This document shows positions 39,826 through 52,942 of a stretch of DNA of 64,000 bases, one piece after another (the first letter of the stretch is position 1; every line of letters starts with the position of its first letter). This DNA comes from Porodaedalea pini. Its lineage: Eukaryota; Basidiomycota; Agaricomycetes; Hymenochaetales; Hymenochaetaceae. The stretch spans positions 62,001 to 126,000 of the forward strand of contig NBAY01000027.1 in the NCBI GenBank assembly GCA_002794775.1, read 5' to 3'. The notes under the pieces are model-generated. The model ran no database searches. It was not told the origin of the DNA and saw only the letters and a list, made by a program, of their open reading frames with translations. The position numbers were made by a program, and so were the translations under genes.

Positions 39826-40584
39826 ATGAGCTCCTCTAGATCTTTCGAATACGGCCGGTAAGTGCATTACTCCAGTCCCTGCTTCTCATGCAAATGCTAA
39901 GAGAAACCTCTAGCTTCGCCACTGCTCCTCGAGGGCGAACATCCTCACAATCCTCCGTCTTCAAGCGCTTAAAGAAACTCATCGTTAGCTCCGACTCGGC
40001 ATCGTCGAGCACACGATCGAACACTGCATCGTTTACACCCGTCGAAATACAGCGACGTCGAGCGCAGGCCTTGAAATCATGCGGATTTCTCAAGCAGAGC
40101 GTCAAATATGGAGCTCCGTACTGCGACGAGGACGAGGACGAGGACGAGGATGCCATAACGATTGTATCATCTGAGAAGCACATCAACGGTGACGCGGGGA
40201 AGCTGAAGGACCTTCTGATTTTCGACGAGGTAGATCAACGCCTGAAACCTATTCCTCGGGACACGCGACTTAATATACCCTGAATTTGTTTAGGACGGAG
40301 AGTTTTTCAAGGATGCACAAGAAAAGGAGTACATATGCGACTCCGGCGACGAGAAGACGATGTCCCCGTATTCACCGACGACATCGCACTTGCCGCTCTC
40401 CCCATGCGCCGCTTCGAACTGTTCCAGCTCCGACTCTGCCTCGATCGCAGAGTCGGATACGAGCACGCTCGCACCGCAACACCCGCCTATCCGAATTCGT
40501 CGCATCGGCAGTGTGTGTGCGGAGCTCGAACACATCGAGGACGAAGAGAGTCGCCGCCTCACGGAGGTTGCGTTCCTCTCTTAG
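39826..40584 (+). CDS. Ser-rich hypothetical protein with acidic run
   Basis: Three exons: 39826-39857 (MSSSRSFEYGR), from 39914 (RFATAPRGRTSSQSSVFKRL), and a last exon after the intron ending about 40293 (DGEFFKDAQEKEYICDSGD). Stop TAG 40582. The middle carries a DEDEDEDED run (about 40120-40150). A Ser/Pro-rich stretch with SPYSPTTSHLPLSP lies near 40365, and the end is PPIRIRRIGSVCAELEHIED. No signal peptide or membrane segment. It is probably an intrinsically disordered regulatory protein. Not recognised; the splice sites are canonical and support a real gene. Confidence 0.6.
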
Positions 40585-41227
40585 GCAGGCTTCGCTTGTT
40601 TTATATCAGATCCATCGTGGAGATTATCATGCACTACATCACAACTACCGCGCTTCTAACCAGCGCCTCTTCGAACTCATCATCTTTCCGCATCGTATCT
40701 ATTGCTATTTATCGACCCTGCCCATAAGCTCCGACGCTATTCATTCTGTATTAGGATTCACGCGGAGGAGGATTGTTCTATGCTCTTTACTCTATGCTCT
40801 TTACCCACTTCTCTTCTCATTCCTCACTGCAGTCCACGAACTTCTATTCCCGCTCCTTCTGCATAGCTTGACATGTACACTACACACTTTTGGATGCTCT
40901 GTATCGACCTTCTCGCCCCCTCGCTTCTCTTTCACACGCTCCTTTCTCCACGACTGCGCTATACTCAAACTTTTGTAAGATAATATTACCTTTAATGCCA
41001 TGGATGGATGCTTGCAAATTGCGCATGAAGCCGGACGACTGCCTGAGAGTTTTGCTCTTGAACGCGTCAAATATGAAAAGCGTGATTACTTTGCATTCGT
41101 TTTACAGTAAGCTAAAGTACAGTAAGAGTGCAGAGGACATTATAAGCTGTACAGTATGTTGTTTAACGCATATTCAAGAATAACTTAGATCCAACCTCGT
41201 CTCAGCATAAAGCATGGCGTACCCTTC
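40585..41227. other. Convergent intergenic region
   Basis: Between two 3' ends. Long plus-strand ORFs here read through the 3' flank of the previous gene and show no protein-like content. Confidence 0.45.
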
Positions 41228-44200
41228 TTAGGATGCTAGGTACCTCTCAGCCTCAGCGTCCAGCCAGTTCGCCACAGGCAAAGGAGCAGGAGTTTCTGAC
41301 GCACCCACTGCTTTTGCTATTTTCCTCCTTTTCTTTGTACCGCCGATATCACCCTTGTAAGTCTCCCCAGTTTCGAGCTCTGCGAGGCGCTTGATCTCGC
41401 CGAACTCCGTCGTAGCCTGTGCACGCAGGAAATTTGCGCTCGATGCGCGGTGAGCAAGGCAATCTGGCACGGTGTAACCCTCGAGCGAGCTGCTGCGTGG
41501 AGCACTGTCGTCGGTCTGCATTGGGCGGCCGTCTCGCCACAACGAGCCCCCGTGCGTCTTTTCGAGCACATTTGCGATGTTAAGGGACTCGCCAGGTGGG
41601 ATGGGTGTCGGCTGGGACGGAGTAACGCAGGGAAGGTCCACCTCCTTGCGGAGGACGTGGTCCACGTCGACGGCGGAGAAGAAAGCGACGCCCTGCGGGA
41701 GGTCATCCATGCCGAGCTTGTACGCGAACAAGCAGCGAGTCCAGAGATTCGCAATCTGGAGTGCAAGCGCGGCACGGTATTTGTCTTCCTCCTTCACGAG
41801 GTAACGCAGCTCGTCGTGCACAGAAATGAGATAGCGCGCCTTGATGTCGTACTTTGCGATAAGATGCTCCATGGACACGATGAGGAGATGCAAGTAGTCG
41901 ACACCCGACGATTGCACTACCCAATTAATGCGCGACGTCATATAGTCCGTTCCGAATCCAGGAGGAAGGTACTCCTTCGAAAGAGCGTATGTAACGCCGC
42001 AGCCAAGAGCGGGTGTCAAGGGCTTGTCGGACATCGCGATTTCTTCGAGCTTGTTGAAGACGTAGCTTTCGCTCCCGCCGAACCAGAATTTTCGCCCGAA
42101 AATGTCTGTCCTGTGGGTGTTCTTGCCTTTAGTCGAGGCGTAAAGCTTCTCCGCCTGTTTCTGCGCTACATCGGGCAGCATGTTCGGATTAGACTGTAAA
42201 AGGAGAAGAATCGCGTGCCGCATGCCTGCCCCGTAGATCCGCGAATAGTTGAAGACCTTTGCCTGATCACGAGAGATACCAAGGATGCTCGCCGTCTTGG
42301 AGTGCAAGTCCGTCCCGGCCGCTTTCGTACCCTCAAGCGTCATCCACCCTAGTGCCGTAGCGCCATGCAACCCAAACTGCGCATCACCCATGGCACTCGA
42401 GATCCAAAGCTCCTCGGAATCGACGTCCGCACCGACGAGTGCGTATCCAGCCGGCGCCCGCACCATGGCCTTCAGCTCGGAGCCCACCCGGTTCTTCTTG
42501 GCGTTACTCGCAGTGAGCCAAGTCTTCTCGATGGCCCGGCGCGTAACAGCGCCCATCGTGATGACCTGAGGGATAATCATGCCTATCTTTCCTCCTGCTT
42601 CCCCTGTCTTCTGACTAGACTTTACGCCTAACCTAACCTTCTTGTCATCCCACACCACCATCTGGTTGAGAATCCGGTCGCGTGAGCTGATCCAGTAACT
42701 GCATTGAGCATTCATGTCTAGCGCATCTTTGGTATCATCCCCCGGGCTCGTGAGTGTCCCATCCTGCGAGTACTTCACAAACGTCTTCCCGAAGGGGCTT
42801 CCAACATTTGCCGACTCGCCATCCTTATGCGGAAGCTTGTAAAACTGATAGCCGTCGCGCAGCGCCGCTTCCTGCAGCGGTGCGTCCGCAGGGTCATAGA
42901 AGCTCAACTTCTTCGAACGCGTCTCGTATCGTGCGTCGGACGCAACGCGGAAAATCCAGCCATGCTCACGCGAGTGAAAGAGAGGCCACCCTGCCCAACT
43001 GAGTCGCAAAAGTAATGGCGCGAGTCGGCTGCGCACAGTGAGGTCGAGCGTTCCCGGCGGCATCCCCTTCTTCGGCTTTGCTAGCTCCCAGTACCATTTT
43101 GGCCACAGTACGGGGTTTGGAACTTCCTCAGCGGCCGCTTCCACAAGCTCAGGTCGCCGCCAGTTGAGTTGACTTATCCATGGATCACCTGTGAGCTCTT
43201 TCTCCTTCGCAAGAACGTCTGCAGCTAGTTTATTGATCTTTTTAGCTAGCTTCTCGCTCTCCTCGCCGTTCGCTATGGCTTCAGCTGTTTTGAGATCGAT
43301 ACATTTTAGCCGTCCACTCGTAAGCTCTTTGAGCCCCACAGCCTTCCCCATGATCGTATGAACTCGAGCATCACGGCCGTTCGGTCGTTTGACTGTACCG
43401 TTTTTGTCTACGTATGTCCAACCTTCTTTCGAGGAGTAAAGAAGGGGTCGGCCGTTGTAGGCGAAGCGGTAAAGAAGAGGGAGAATATTGTTCTTGACGG
43501 ATGCGTTGAATGGTCCTTTCTCCGATAGACTTTCGAACCACGCAGGCTTGATAGAGGAACTTTTGCGGGTTGATTTTGCTTTCGCCTGTGACGTAGCTTT
43601 AGACAAGCGTCAATAAGTAAAGTAGAAACCAATGCTTACTTTCGGTTTGGCTGGGATGTCGATACCTCGCGATTTGCCTGGAACCTTCGGCGTCCAGTCA
43701 AGCTGGCTGAGCCAAACGTCATCCTTCCAACGATCGCTGTCCATCAGCGACCGTACCTGCTCAGCGATAGATACGAGACGCTTCTTGACCTTCTCATTCA
43801 GGTCTCTGTAAATTCCCTCAGCGTTCCGTAGATAAGCTTCCCACTGCTCGTTCACGGTCAAGAAGCTGGAACCCATAGTCATCACACCTGCAAAAGAGAC
43901 GGGGCTTGGGCACGCCTGTAAGAAGTCCGGAAAGACCTTCGCGTACACCGCATGTGTGATCTCTACATCCGTCGCGCAGTAGTCTAAGTAGTCGCGCACG
44001 CCCTCGAGGATTTCCTCCCGTGAATGAGTCATGAAGTCATTCCGAATCTCTTTGCCGACCTCGATCCCGCAGTGAAGCTTGGCCACGTCCGCTAAGGAGT
44101 TTGCGGACGTGATGTCCTCCCAGCGCTTTGAAGAGGCTTCAGCGTCGGCAGAATCAGAGTCATCCGCCACCAGCTGCGGCAGACTCTCTTCAATATCCTG

Positions 44201-45314
44201 CTGCAGGCGGCGCAAATCCGCACGTTTCACGGCATCCAACTCTGCCGACTGTCTCTCCTGCGTCTCACGAAGAAGGTCTTTGGCTGCCTCGACGGCTTCT
44301 TCTTTGCGCTCTTTCTCCTCATTCTTGGTCTTCCGATACTTCATCCATGCGGGCCGCTGGTGTGAAGAGATACCCTTGACAGCAACGTGAAGAGACATAG
44401 TATCCAAAAAGCGTGAATTGGAGCCTTCGACGCGATATTCCTCGAGGACTCGCGCCCGGTCATACGATACGTTGTGACCAATCACTATCCGATGGGTCTT
44501 AGGGTTACCAAATGGTATGAGTTGTTGCGGATCATCCGTCTCTCCGAGGAGCCAAGGAGACACCCAGGAGTACCAGTGGGTAGGGGACATGGCACATGCC
44601 AGAACAGCGAACTGATGACAATTCGGCATTGTCTCGACGTCGAACGATAACATCTCCTCTTCCGGTGCTGATACAGGCTCATAGTAGCTCGACCCATCGT
44701 CCCGATGATAATACTTCGTCCAACCGGCATGAATGTGCCAGAACTCAGGTTTCGGCGGTGCCTCAACATTTGCGAACTGCTTTGCGAGATCAAGCCATGG
44801 ATGTGCAGCCTCGTGGCCTATACGGTAGAAATGCTCGTCGATGGAGTTTCCCTGCAAAGGCGGAAGTGTGAAGTTGGTGTTTGGCAATACGGAGCCTTGT
44901 GTCGGGTCAAGGCCATGGGAGTCGAGGTGCTCACGAGCTAAATTGACGTATTTTCTATCTGGCGGAGGGAATGTTACTCCCTTAAAAATTTGTGAATGTA
45001 ACTTCCGTGAAAGGAGCTGTACGCCAACTTCGTTACGTTTTACTATGATAAAATGCCATTAAAACTGCCTGTGAAGAGCCAAGCTGATAACACTTACCAT
45101 AATCTTCGCTCTCCTTCGGCGCTGAAACCTCGACCGACTTTCCTTGCCTATGTTTGTAAGCTCCTCCAGGAGTCTCTACAGGTTTTCTTATGATTGGCTC
45201 TGCGCGAGGCTTCCTCTCGATCTGCTTGAGGGCTTGCTGGACGCTCGAGGTGTGCACGGGCCGCGACGGTCCTGCGCTGCATCCCGCCGTCCGACGCGCA
45301 GTCACCAACATCAC
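41228..45314 (-). CDS. MIP1: Mitochondrial DNA polymerase gamma
   Basis: Family A polymerase with 3'-5' exonuclease that replicates mitochondrial DNA. Start 45314: MMLVTARRTAGCSAGPSRP, a mitochondrial presequence. Exonuclease motifs: Exo I LSFDVETMPN (about 44640), Exo II IGHNVSYDRA (about 44480), Exo III DYCATDVEITHA (about 43985). Polymerase motifs: A GADVDSEELW (about 42430), B AKVFNYSRIYGAG (about 42260), C SVHDELRYL (about 41825). Introns lie near 44890-45090 and at about 43565-43640. The C-terminus ends NWLDAEAERYLAS before TAA 41228. All catalytic acids are present. About 1,300 residues, normal for a fungal enzyme. Confidence 0.96.
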
Positions 45315-46391
45315 AAGCCCCCCCTAAAATCTGGCCCTCTTAATGCGCCTATTATTCAAAGACTAGTCCAATTTATAGCGGAGATAGCAAGAGACTAGGA
45401 GAACTTGAAGTGAAAATTAGCGTTGCCAGTCAGCGGTCTCGGATAGAGCGCGTCTGTGGCGATGCGCTTGTCGATCCCTTCGTCCACGTCGATCTACTAT
45501 TTCTTTCTGTTCCGCTCTTTGGCTTGATATCCAAACAAAACGACAAGCTACCCAACTCTGGTCCCACCTACTAGCTGGAATGGATCGAGATGATCGTGAA
45601 CAAGTCGGCCAAAAGGTCTTCAAGACCAAAACTTGGATCAAAGATTCAAGGCAGCGTCGCTGATCGCTTCTGGCTGGCCGATATATCATGTTTGGTCTGT
45701 CATTCCGGACGAGAATTATGTACCTCTCATCTAGAAATATATCACTAATTCCGAATATGCCGAATGCTTACCTCTTTCTAATCGCGCCAGATCAAAGCCA
45801 AACCGAGTAGAACATTGACTCGGAGCTGCTTGGTCGCGATCCGCTTTGACTGTCTTGCGCATCTTACGAAATTTACGAACAATCAATGTCATGATTCGTG
45901 CAAGAAACAATCACAACGTGTGTCGCATGACGGCTCTTACCTACAAGGCTCACTTTCTACGTATTCTCCAACATCGCATCTGATCGTCTGGACCCGCTGT
46001 ATTTTTCTCCAATAAATACGACAGAAAGCTCGGTTTAACTCACTGTAAATGACCTTTAGCTAATAACTACGATCTCGCTGGCCTCTGGATGACCGACATC
46101 ATTGATTTCCCGACCTCCGTGTCGAAAAAGAAGACAGCGACCTATGAACTGGGATATGGAGCTTGCATCGCTCTCTGACGTCCTCATCCACGCCAACAGT
46201 AGAATGCATTAGCCAGCAACATTGCTGCCCTAGCCTTTGACCACGAGGAAAATGTAATCCACGAATCTGAATGCGTTTCGACTCATCCATGTATTCTCTG
46301 CTCCGGTTTATGTTAAGAATCCTTCTAGACAAGGACCTATTAATAACGACTTCGGACGAAAGAATTTGGAACCACCCAAGCTTCCTAAACC
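45315..46391. other. Long intergenic region
   Basis: About 1.1 kb. A plus-strand stretch near 45500-45660 (containing LWSHLLAGMDRDDREQVGQK) reads like a protein fragment but lacks a start and any recognisable family. It could be a relic. Otherwise nothing. Confidence 0.35.
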
Positions 46392-47558
46392 ATGGTGAGC
46401 GACAGCTCGGCTTCATGTGCCATGCACTCAATGGCCTCGAAGAGTTTTCCTGCTGTGATGCAGACAGGTAACGAGCGAGCACGATGCTTCGGTAACGAAT
46501 AACCTTGTCGGCGACAAGCTCCTGCGAATTCTCCGGGGAATGTTAGTGGTCTTGGTCCTGACTTGCAATACTGCCATAAGCATGAGGCTATGTTTATGGA
46601 AGAGGTGGACAAGAGCACTGGATGTTACTCACAGATCTCCAAGCAATGGTGGAATTCTCTGGTGGCTAGACCTTTGTCCTTGCTTCACTATTTCATTGAT
46701 AACTCATATCACGTCCTTAGAATTTATACCCCAATATCTGGATCCCGCCACGCAATTAGCTCTGCGCGTCGAAATGCTTCAGCCGCCTTCCGCTAAGGAT
46801 GAGCCAGGCTATACATGTGCTTTCGAAATTCGAGGTATACATGTTCTAGGCTTTAAAGCATGATCTAACTTCTCATCAATGAGCTAATTTCTGTAGATCC
46901 AGACAAGCCACATGTGATCCAGTTGAAAGTCGGACGCACTAAGACGTTGAACAAACGGCTGATCGAGTGGAGACCTGAATCCCCCTCGGAAGAGCAGGTA
47001 ATTCGTAGGTGGTGGCCCAAAAACCGTTCAGAACGGCACCAGCAATAGTGATATACTGATGAGGGGTTCCTAAATCTCGGACCAAAGGGCAAATTCAGCC
47101 ACAAGCTTGAACGGCTCGTACATTTAGAGCTCGCAGATCTTGTCATCAATGGACAATACCTGAAGAAAGATTTCCTAAATGTACCGTCACCGGATTCATC
47201 AAGCGCTAAGGTATTGCGTTCGAACCCGGGCACACCATCAAAAGTCGCGCGGCGCACTGCACTATACATCCTTCAACAGGCCCCATCGTGAGCCCTCCTT
47301 ACCCCTTTTGCTGCGAGCGTCGTCTGACTAGATGTATATATCGAAAAAAAAAATCCCTCTCATCGCAGCAACAGGCAAAGTTGCTCACGAGGAAATTTCC
47401 CTTTCAAACGGCCCCTGGAGGGTCGGTATAAAAGGCCAGAGTGGGAAGAACTCGTGATTCCTGTCATCAAGAAATGGGTAGAATTTGTTGAGACACATAC
47501 ATACGCGTTTGACTGGGACTTGGATGGACTGGACGCTCGTATGTGGAACATATCATGA
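46392..47558 (+). pseudogene. DUF1766 / T5orf172-like (GIY-YIG-related) protein, probably decayed
   Basis: Recognisable parts of a family common in Agaricomycetes: HEAMFMEEVDKSTGCYSQ (about 46590), PQYLDPATQLALRVEML (about 46730), YTCAFEIR joined by an intron to DPDKPHVIQLKVGRTKTLNK and RLIEWRPESPSEEQ (about 46810-46995), LGPKGKFSHKLERLVHLELA (about 47075), and a C-terminal RPEWEELVIPVIKKWVEFVE (about 47440). Between EEQ and GPKGK the reading frame changes twice, with stops in between. The metal-binding Cys/His segment near 47365-47400 is also poorly preserved. I infer a pseudogene, but unusual introns could rescue it. Function of the family is uncertain. Confidence 0.5.
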
Positions 47559-47829
47559 TATTTTCTTGTAGTACTAGTGGTGGAAGTGTCTGGTAGTTGT
47601 GTCGGATGCGCGGATACCTGCTATTCCTGTATTTCTTGTCTGTCTGGTAATTATTTTGCAATTATATATTCTGTCTGAAGTATCGGCACATTTACGTGGC
47701 AATATTTATTTTGTGCGTGAGCATGTTACCTTTCTTTAGAAAATAATGCGACTCAAACCGATTACATAATCAATTTGTTGAGCCGCAATTCGGAGTGTTC
47801 TGCTGCTCACTGAGCTCTGCCTCAACGAC

Positions 47830-48801
47830 ATGGTGCTGCCACGCTTCAGAGCGACACCCAGTCGCATCCACCTTTTCAACCTTTTTCCCGCAAACCGTTC
47901 GCAGAAAAACGTACGTCAGCTACTTGAAAAGGTCGTATTCGGCGCCTTACCTACGGATGGTGTTTTATAGCAAAAGCGCGTTGGTCGCGGTGACGGCTCT
48001 GGACGCGGTGGTACCTCCGGGAAGGGTAACAAGGGTCAGAAGGCACGCTCTGGAAATGGAAAGCCGAGGCTTGGGTTTGAAGGAGGACAAACGACCATCT
48101 TGAAGCGGTTCCCAAAGAAGGGATTCACCAACTAGTGCGTGCGCCCTCCAAGAACTGTTTTCGTATTATTTGGCATGGCTGACCGCATGCTGGCTTATAG
48201 TACAGAGAAGACTTGGGCACCTATAAACTTGGATCGTCTGCAGCACTGGATAGACCAAGGCCGAATTACTTCATCGCCGGAGAAGCCGATCACGGCGCGC
48301 GAGCTCCTGCTCAGTGGCTGCGTCCACAACGTGCACGATGGCATAAAACTCTTGGGAGATGTGCATGCTCCTTCGTGACCAGTAATTTCATCTTGCTCAT
48401 TGTCTGTCTTTAGGGTGCAGAACATTTGAAGATGCCGATACACATTGTACCTTCACGCGCGTCTCAATCTGCCATCAAAGCTGTCGAGAGACTCGGAGGG
48501 TCGGTATTCTGCAAGTACTACAATCCTTTGTCGCTTCGAGATTGTGTGAAGGGCAGGATGGACCGCTTAGATGCTGCACCGTCTCGCCGGCAAGATATAC
48601 GTGCGTATTCTACCCATTTATTTTGCAAAATCGGACTGGTCTGCTCACCATTTTGTAGAATGGTACATGAACTGGCGCAACCGGGGTTATCTATCATCGC
48701 CTGCACTCGCAAAAAATCCTTTGGTGAACGATCGATGGAAAGCCATTGCAGAGCAGTTAGGCAAGTTCAAGACCGAGGAATTCGAGAAGCCTCGTCGATA
48801 A
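47830..48801 (+). CDS. MRPL10: Mitochondrial ribosomal protein uL15m
   Basis: Component of the large subunit of the mitochondrial ribosome. Start ATG 47830 gives [20 protein letters not shown], an import presequence. The uL15 signature [20 protein letters not shown] follows from about 47975, then QKARSGNG and [19 protein letters not shown]. Later exons contain [45 protein letters not shown] and [14 protein letters not shown] (about 48460). The C-terminal extension ends [19 protein letters not shown] (TAA 48799), typical for fungal mitochondrial forms. Introns about 55-65 nt. It converges on PRP38 with a gap of only about 76 bp. Confidence 0.92.
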
Positions 48802-48877
48802 TTAGACATTCATACTCATGCTATTAATACATACAAATTATTTTGCTCGATATATTAGCGAAATGCCACTGTTTTGC

Positions 48878-49926
48878 TTAGTTATTTGGAGATGGTGAAT
48901 CTGCATCCATTCGGTCGGGCGAAATGCTACGGCTTCGGGACCTGTAAGGCGAACGAGAACCGGACCGCGAGCGTGAAGGACTTCGTGAAACATAGCGTGA
49001 TCCTGCGTCCGAGACTGACCCACTTCGTCTGCTTAGCGTCCGACTTCCCTCGCTCCTCTCCATGCTCGCGCTTCCGCTGCGATTCCGGCCTGACCTCGAC
49101 CGCTCACTCCCGCTGCGACTTCGACTGCGCCCTCGGTCGCTCTTGCCTTCCATGGCATCCAACAGCAGACTCTTCCGAGGACCAATCTCGCTATTCTCCT
49201 CTAACACATCCCTCTTAGTAATTCGAGGTAAGATGATGTCACACACGCGTTCTTCGCGAAGGAGTTGGTCCGCAAATTCGTCCATGTACGTGAGCGTATA
49301 GCCGCCTTTATTGCCCATCAATCTCGTGTAGAAATCTTAGCTGGAGTGAATGAACATACCCACGTGTCGTAATCGTAGTTTCCTGTAGTCTTTGAGGAGA
49401 GGCTCGAGGATCTCATATACCTCCGCTGATCCGAACGTCATCCGAATGTACATCGCCGCCAGTGCTCGTAAATACCTGGCAGATGGATGTGAGCTATTTC
49501 TCACTCTGCACAGCAGAAATGAAGCAAAGCACGCACTTGAATTCGTCTACCTGCAGGTATTCAATTAATATCTCCTTCTCGGGCTGAATTTGCAAGAGCT
49601 TGAGGAGCAGGCACATGAACTCTGTTGGGTTTTGGTTTCCATATACACCGCCTATGGCGTTCAGCTCGATAGCACGGTCGATGAGAGTTTCGGCTGAGCA
49701 GCTTGTTGTGTAAGCTTCTAGTGACAGGATGTAGGAAGGATGTTCACCGGTGAGCGCAAAGCAATGCTCTTTCCAATACTGCGATTCATAGATGCGATTC
49801 CTGATGACAGTTTCGACTAAAAACTAATCGTACTTAGCTGCCCGTCGAAATGAATAATAATAAAACACGTACTTGTGGATTTTGACCATGAATGGCGGTC
49901 GCACCGCGGATGGTCGTGTTCGCCAT
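48878..49926 (-). CDS. PRP38: Pre-mRNA splicing factor PRP38 with RS tail
   Basis: U4/U6.U5 tri-snRNP protein needed for spliceosome activation. The start at 49926 reads MANTTIRGATAIHGQNPQ, the conserved N-terminus, followed by VIRNRIYESQYWKEHCFAL. The PRP38 domain continues GGVYGNQNPTEFMCLLLKLL, QVDEFKYLRALAAMYIR (about 49535-49440), EVYEILEPLLKDYRKLR, and GGYTLTYMDEFADQLL (about 49300). The C-terminus is an Arg-Ser repeat tail of about 80 residues (RSRSRSGSERSRSGRNRSGS), as in animal PRP38 but not in budding yeast. Stop TAA 48878. Intact. Confidence 0.94.
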
Positions 49927-50285
49927 GGTGGTTTACGGCAACGTCGCAAGTCCGCACAACACGTCGCACCTTCTTTCTGACTGCCACCATGAGCAATTCT
50001 CAATTCATTGTCTGCGCCTACGCTCCTTACTACTCCAAGATGAGGGCAATTAACAGTGTTCGAATTGCATTATCTATCAAAGCTTAGACTGGTCTCATTG
50101 AAAGTCTCTCCAGCGTCGTAACGGACTCTCCAGATGATCACAAACTATTCTCATAAGAAAATATTTCTATTCCTTACGGCCTGAGGAAATTCCGACCATC
50201 GTCTCTCAGACAGTCAGAAACTACTGTCACGGGTTTCAAATCTCCTGTATCTATACACCCTATTGTATGTCGCATGAACTGACTC
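49927..50285. other. Intergenic region
   Basis: Upstream of PRP38 and downstream of the GH88-like gene. No feature recognised. Confidence 0.45.
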
Positions 50286-52060
50286 TCAGCAGTCTGCAAG
50301 ACCCATGGAAACTAAATCGTTCCCAGCCTAAAAGAGTTCAAATAATTGTGAGCGTCGGACTTTCAGAGACTTGGTGACCTGCCTCCGGGTCAATGCTTAC
50401 CTTTACAAAGTAGTAATCCCCTGCGAGAGAATCAGCAACTGTTATAGTACCTTCCAACAACCCTTCGATTTCGCGGACATACCGTATACTATGCCAGTCA
50501 ATTCGTCAGGTGGTACCTGGTGCGCGTTGACAGTGCCGTTCGCAAGAAGGCTCTGCCATTCAGGACGCCAGGCCAACTCCGTGATCTTGTCCAGAAGCTG
50601 TTATCACATTAACAACGAAGCATCGACTGGCTCAAATTTGACGTACAGAGATTGCGAAATTGCTCCAAATTTGTGCACCCGTCGAGTTCCGGGGTGACAG
50701 GCTGTTCTCGATACGGGAAAGGAGGAGCAGTCCGGTCGCAGCGATTGTGGCAGCTGAACTATCTGCCGGACGCGGTGGGGGAATGATCGTGGCGTCAAAA
50801 TCCCTTGAAATCTATGAATGCTTGCCGGACAACTGTGCGGCAAATAGGACGATTTACCAAGGAACGATGCCATCCTCAGGCATCGCGTTCAAAAAGAAGG
50901 TCTCCATACGTCTAGACGTTTCCAAATAGCGCTCCAGACCAGTATTCTGATACACTAACCATTGAGAGATGAATGTGAGTACAATGCGTAAGCTTGGACA
51001 GACTGTCACTAACTGGTTGCAAAGCCATATATTCCCCAAGCTTGCTCGCGCGTCCACGTGCTGTTGTCAGTGTATCCTTGAGCCGTCCGTCTGACTATGA
51101 CGTTGCCTGTGGTCGAGTTATATTCGACTACATGGAAGGATGACCTTGGGCATTTTCGGAGTGAGGCGGTCAACGAGAGGGAGGAATCGAAAGGGACGGA
51201 CCGTCTGGCCGTACATGGTTTATCATGGTATGGTCCGCATGGCTTATAGCGATATCTCGAAGGATATTGTTTCCAGTTATGCTCGCGGAGATGAATAACA
51301 ACTAACATGTTTTTCAGGCGAATCAGGACGTGGTGACACCGGCTAATAATTAATATACTACGCACGTCAAGGTTCATCATATTGTCGATTATGACCTGAA
51401 AGCATACGAAGAAATCGGTTCAGGAAGAGAAGCAGTAGATTTAAGAGCGCCACCTGAAAATCAGTAGGATCAGAGGTATCCCAGCTCCTTGTGCATCAGA
51501 CGATAGGACTGAAGCGTGCCGCTAGATCATTTGCGAAATTATTAACAGCGGTGATTGCAGTAGTGTCCTGGGGATTGCTGAATTATCTGTGAGTCTCTCC
51601 ACTTCTAGGATCATTCAAGAATGGCTCAAAGGCACCCACATCTGCAATTCGTCTTGGAAAGGGAAGCTGACAAATCCAACATCATGCTGGAGCGAATTCT
51701 TGGTCTCAAATGGTACGATTGCCTCGCTCCATTGTCTTCCTAGGCTCAACCAATCGACCGACGTATCAAACGAAGAATCTGGACACAGTGATTTCCGAGC
51801 GTTAAGCTCATATAACGCCGCTGGGAAGAAGCCTGAAGTCCATTGATCGGCAGTGAAATATTGCCAGATTCCTCCGACCGTGTCAGTGTATTGTGGGTAC
51901 TGGGACGGTGCGAACGATTCGTTTGAGGCAGTCGCAAGAAATTTCTTTCCGACAAGAGGCGAGTAAAGTTCTTTCGGCGGTCGAGCGGCATGAGCAAGAG
52001 TGAGAACTAGGATAGCTGCCAGTACCAGAGCAAATCGTGTGTGACATTGAAGACAGAGTC
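50286..52060 (-). CDS. GH88-type unsaturated glucuronyl hydrolase-like enzyme
   Basis: Six-hairpin glycosidase fold, probably secreted and acting on uronic-acid-containing sugars. N-terminal hydrophobic stretch LVLAAILVLTLAHAARPPKE (about 52020). Then GGIWQYFTADQWTSGFFPAA (about 51880-51820), DWLSLGRQWSEAIVPF, HDVGFVSFPFQ, and later FHVVEYNSTTGNVIVRRTAQ, GYTDNSTWTREQAWGIYGFA (about 51070-51010), YLETSRRMETFFLN, EDGIVPWDFDA. The end reads AGDYYFVK joined to AGNDLVSMGLADC (TGA 50286). The start is unresolved: the signal-peptide frame has no ATG before a TGA at about 52058, and a nearby ATG is one base out of frame. A far upstream exon or a 1-nt error would explain this. Confidence 0.72.
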
Positions 52061-52942
52061 ATGCAATCCAGGTGCACGGAGAGGTAATACGAAAGGGCGT
52101 CGGGGCTCCTAACCTCGTCTGCTCTCAATGTGCCCACCTTTTATATTGCCTTCAGGCGTCACTGTTTGCCAGGTGGCATGATCGATAATTATATGGCTCC
52201 GAAGATGTTTGAAAACTGTCAAGAAATTTAAATCCACATGGATCCATGCCAGAAAGCCCGGACCGCCCTCATTAATATTCAGGCTGCGTCTTACCGGCAC
52301 ATGACCCCATCCGCCTTTTTCCAGTCCCCAATTGTTGCAAGCTACCCGTCGCTATGCACAGTACTAGTACTAGTGGAGTTCGTCCATCCAACTATACACA
52401 TAAACACTGACAACGTGGTATTCCTTTCGGTACCTCCATAACTATAGCTTTTCTCTCTAGATTATCGTTTTGCAATAACGTAACATCGTCTCCAGACATC
52501 TATTGATTTTTCTTGATATTACTGGTGCGGACTCAGAACGGTTGCTGGATTGTATCTGACTGGGAGAAACGTTCACACGTTCTAACAGTATATGCTTAAA
52601 AACGAGACTTCGGATTATATTGCTCCAAAGCTCTGGTCTGACTTTTGTTTCCCGCTGCGACCCTGCGATTATGAGAGAACGAGCAGAACATACAATTTTG
52701 GACGGAGACCCGGGTCAAATAAATAGCTGCAAATAAGGACGGGGGAAGAGGCATGCAACGGTTCTACCGCTGAGCAATAAAGCGAGGAATAAATAAACGT
52801 ACACAAGGCTTAGAGTACAGTGGTACAGAATGCAATTAGCTCGATGATGTGATAATTCCCGTAGACAAAGCAGAATCAGAGCAAGAAAAACGGATGGCAA
52901 GCAGAAACCATTGCAGGAGCTATACTGCGGTATCGTGGACAT
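52061..52942. other. Intergenic region
   Basis: About 0.9 kb between the GH88-like start and the end of the next minus-strand gene. No gene, RNA or repeat recognised. Confidence 0.4.

Noticed and set aside
40286..40978. 230-codon plus ORF downstream of the Ser-rich gene
   Set aside because: It overlaps the last exon in another frame and then runs through a pyrimidine-rich 3' flank.
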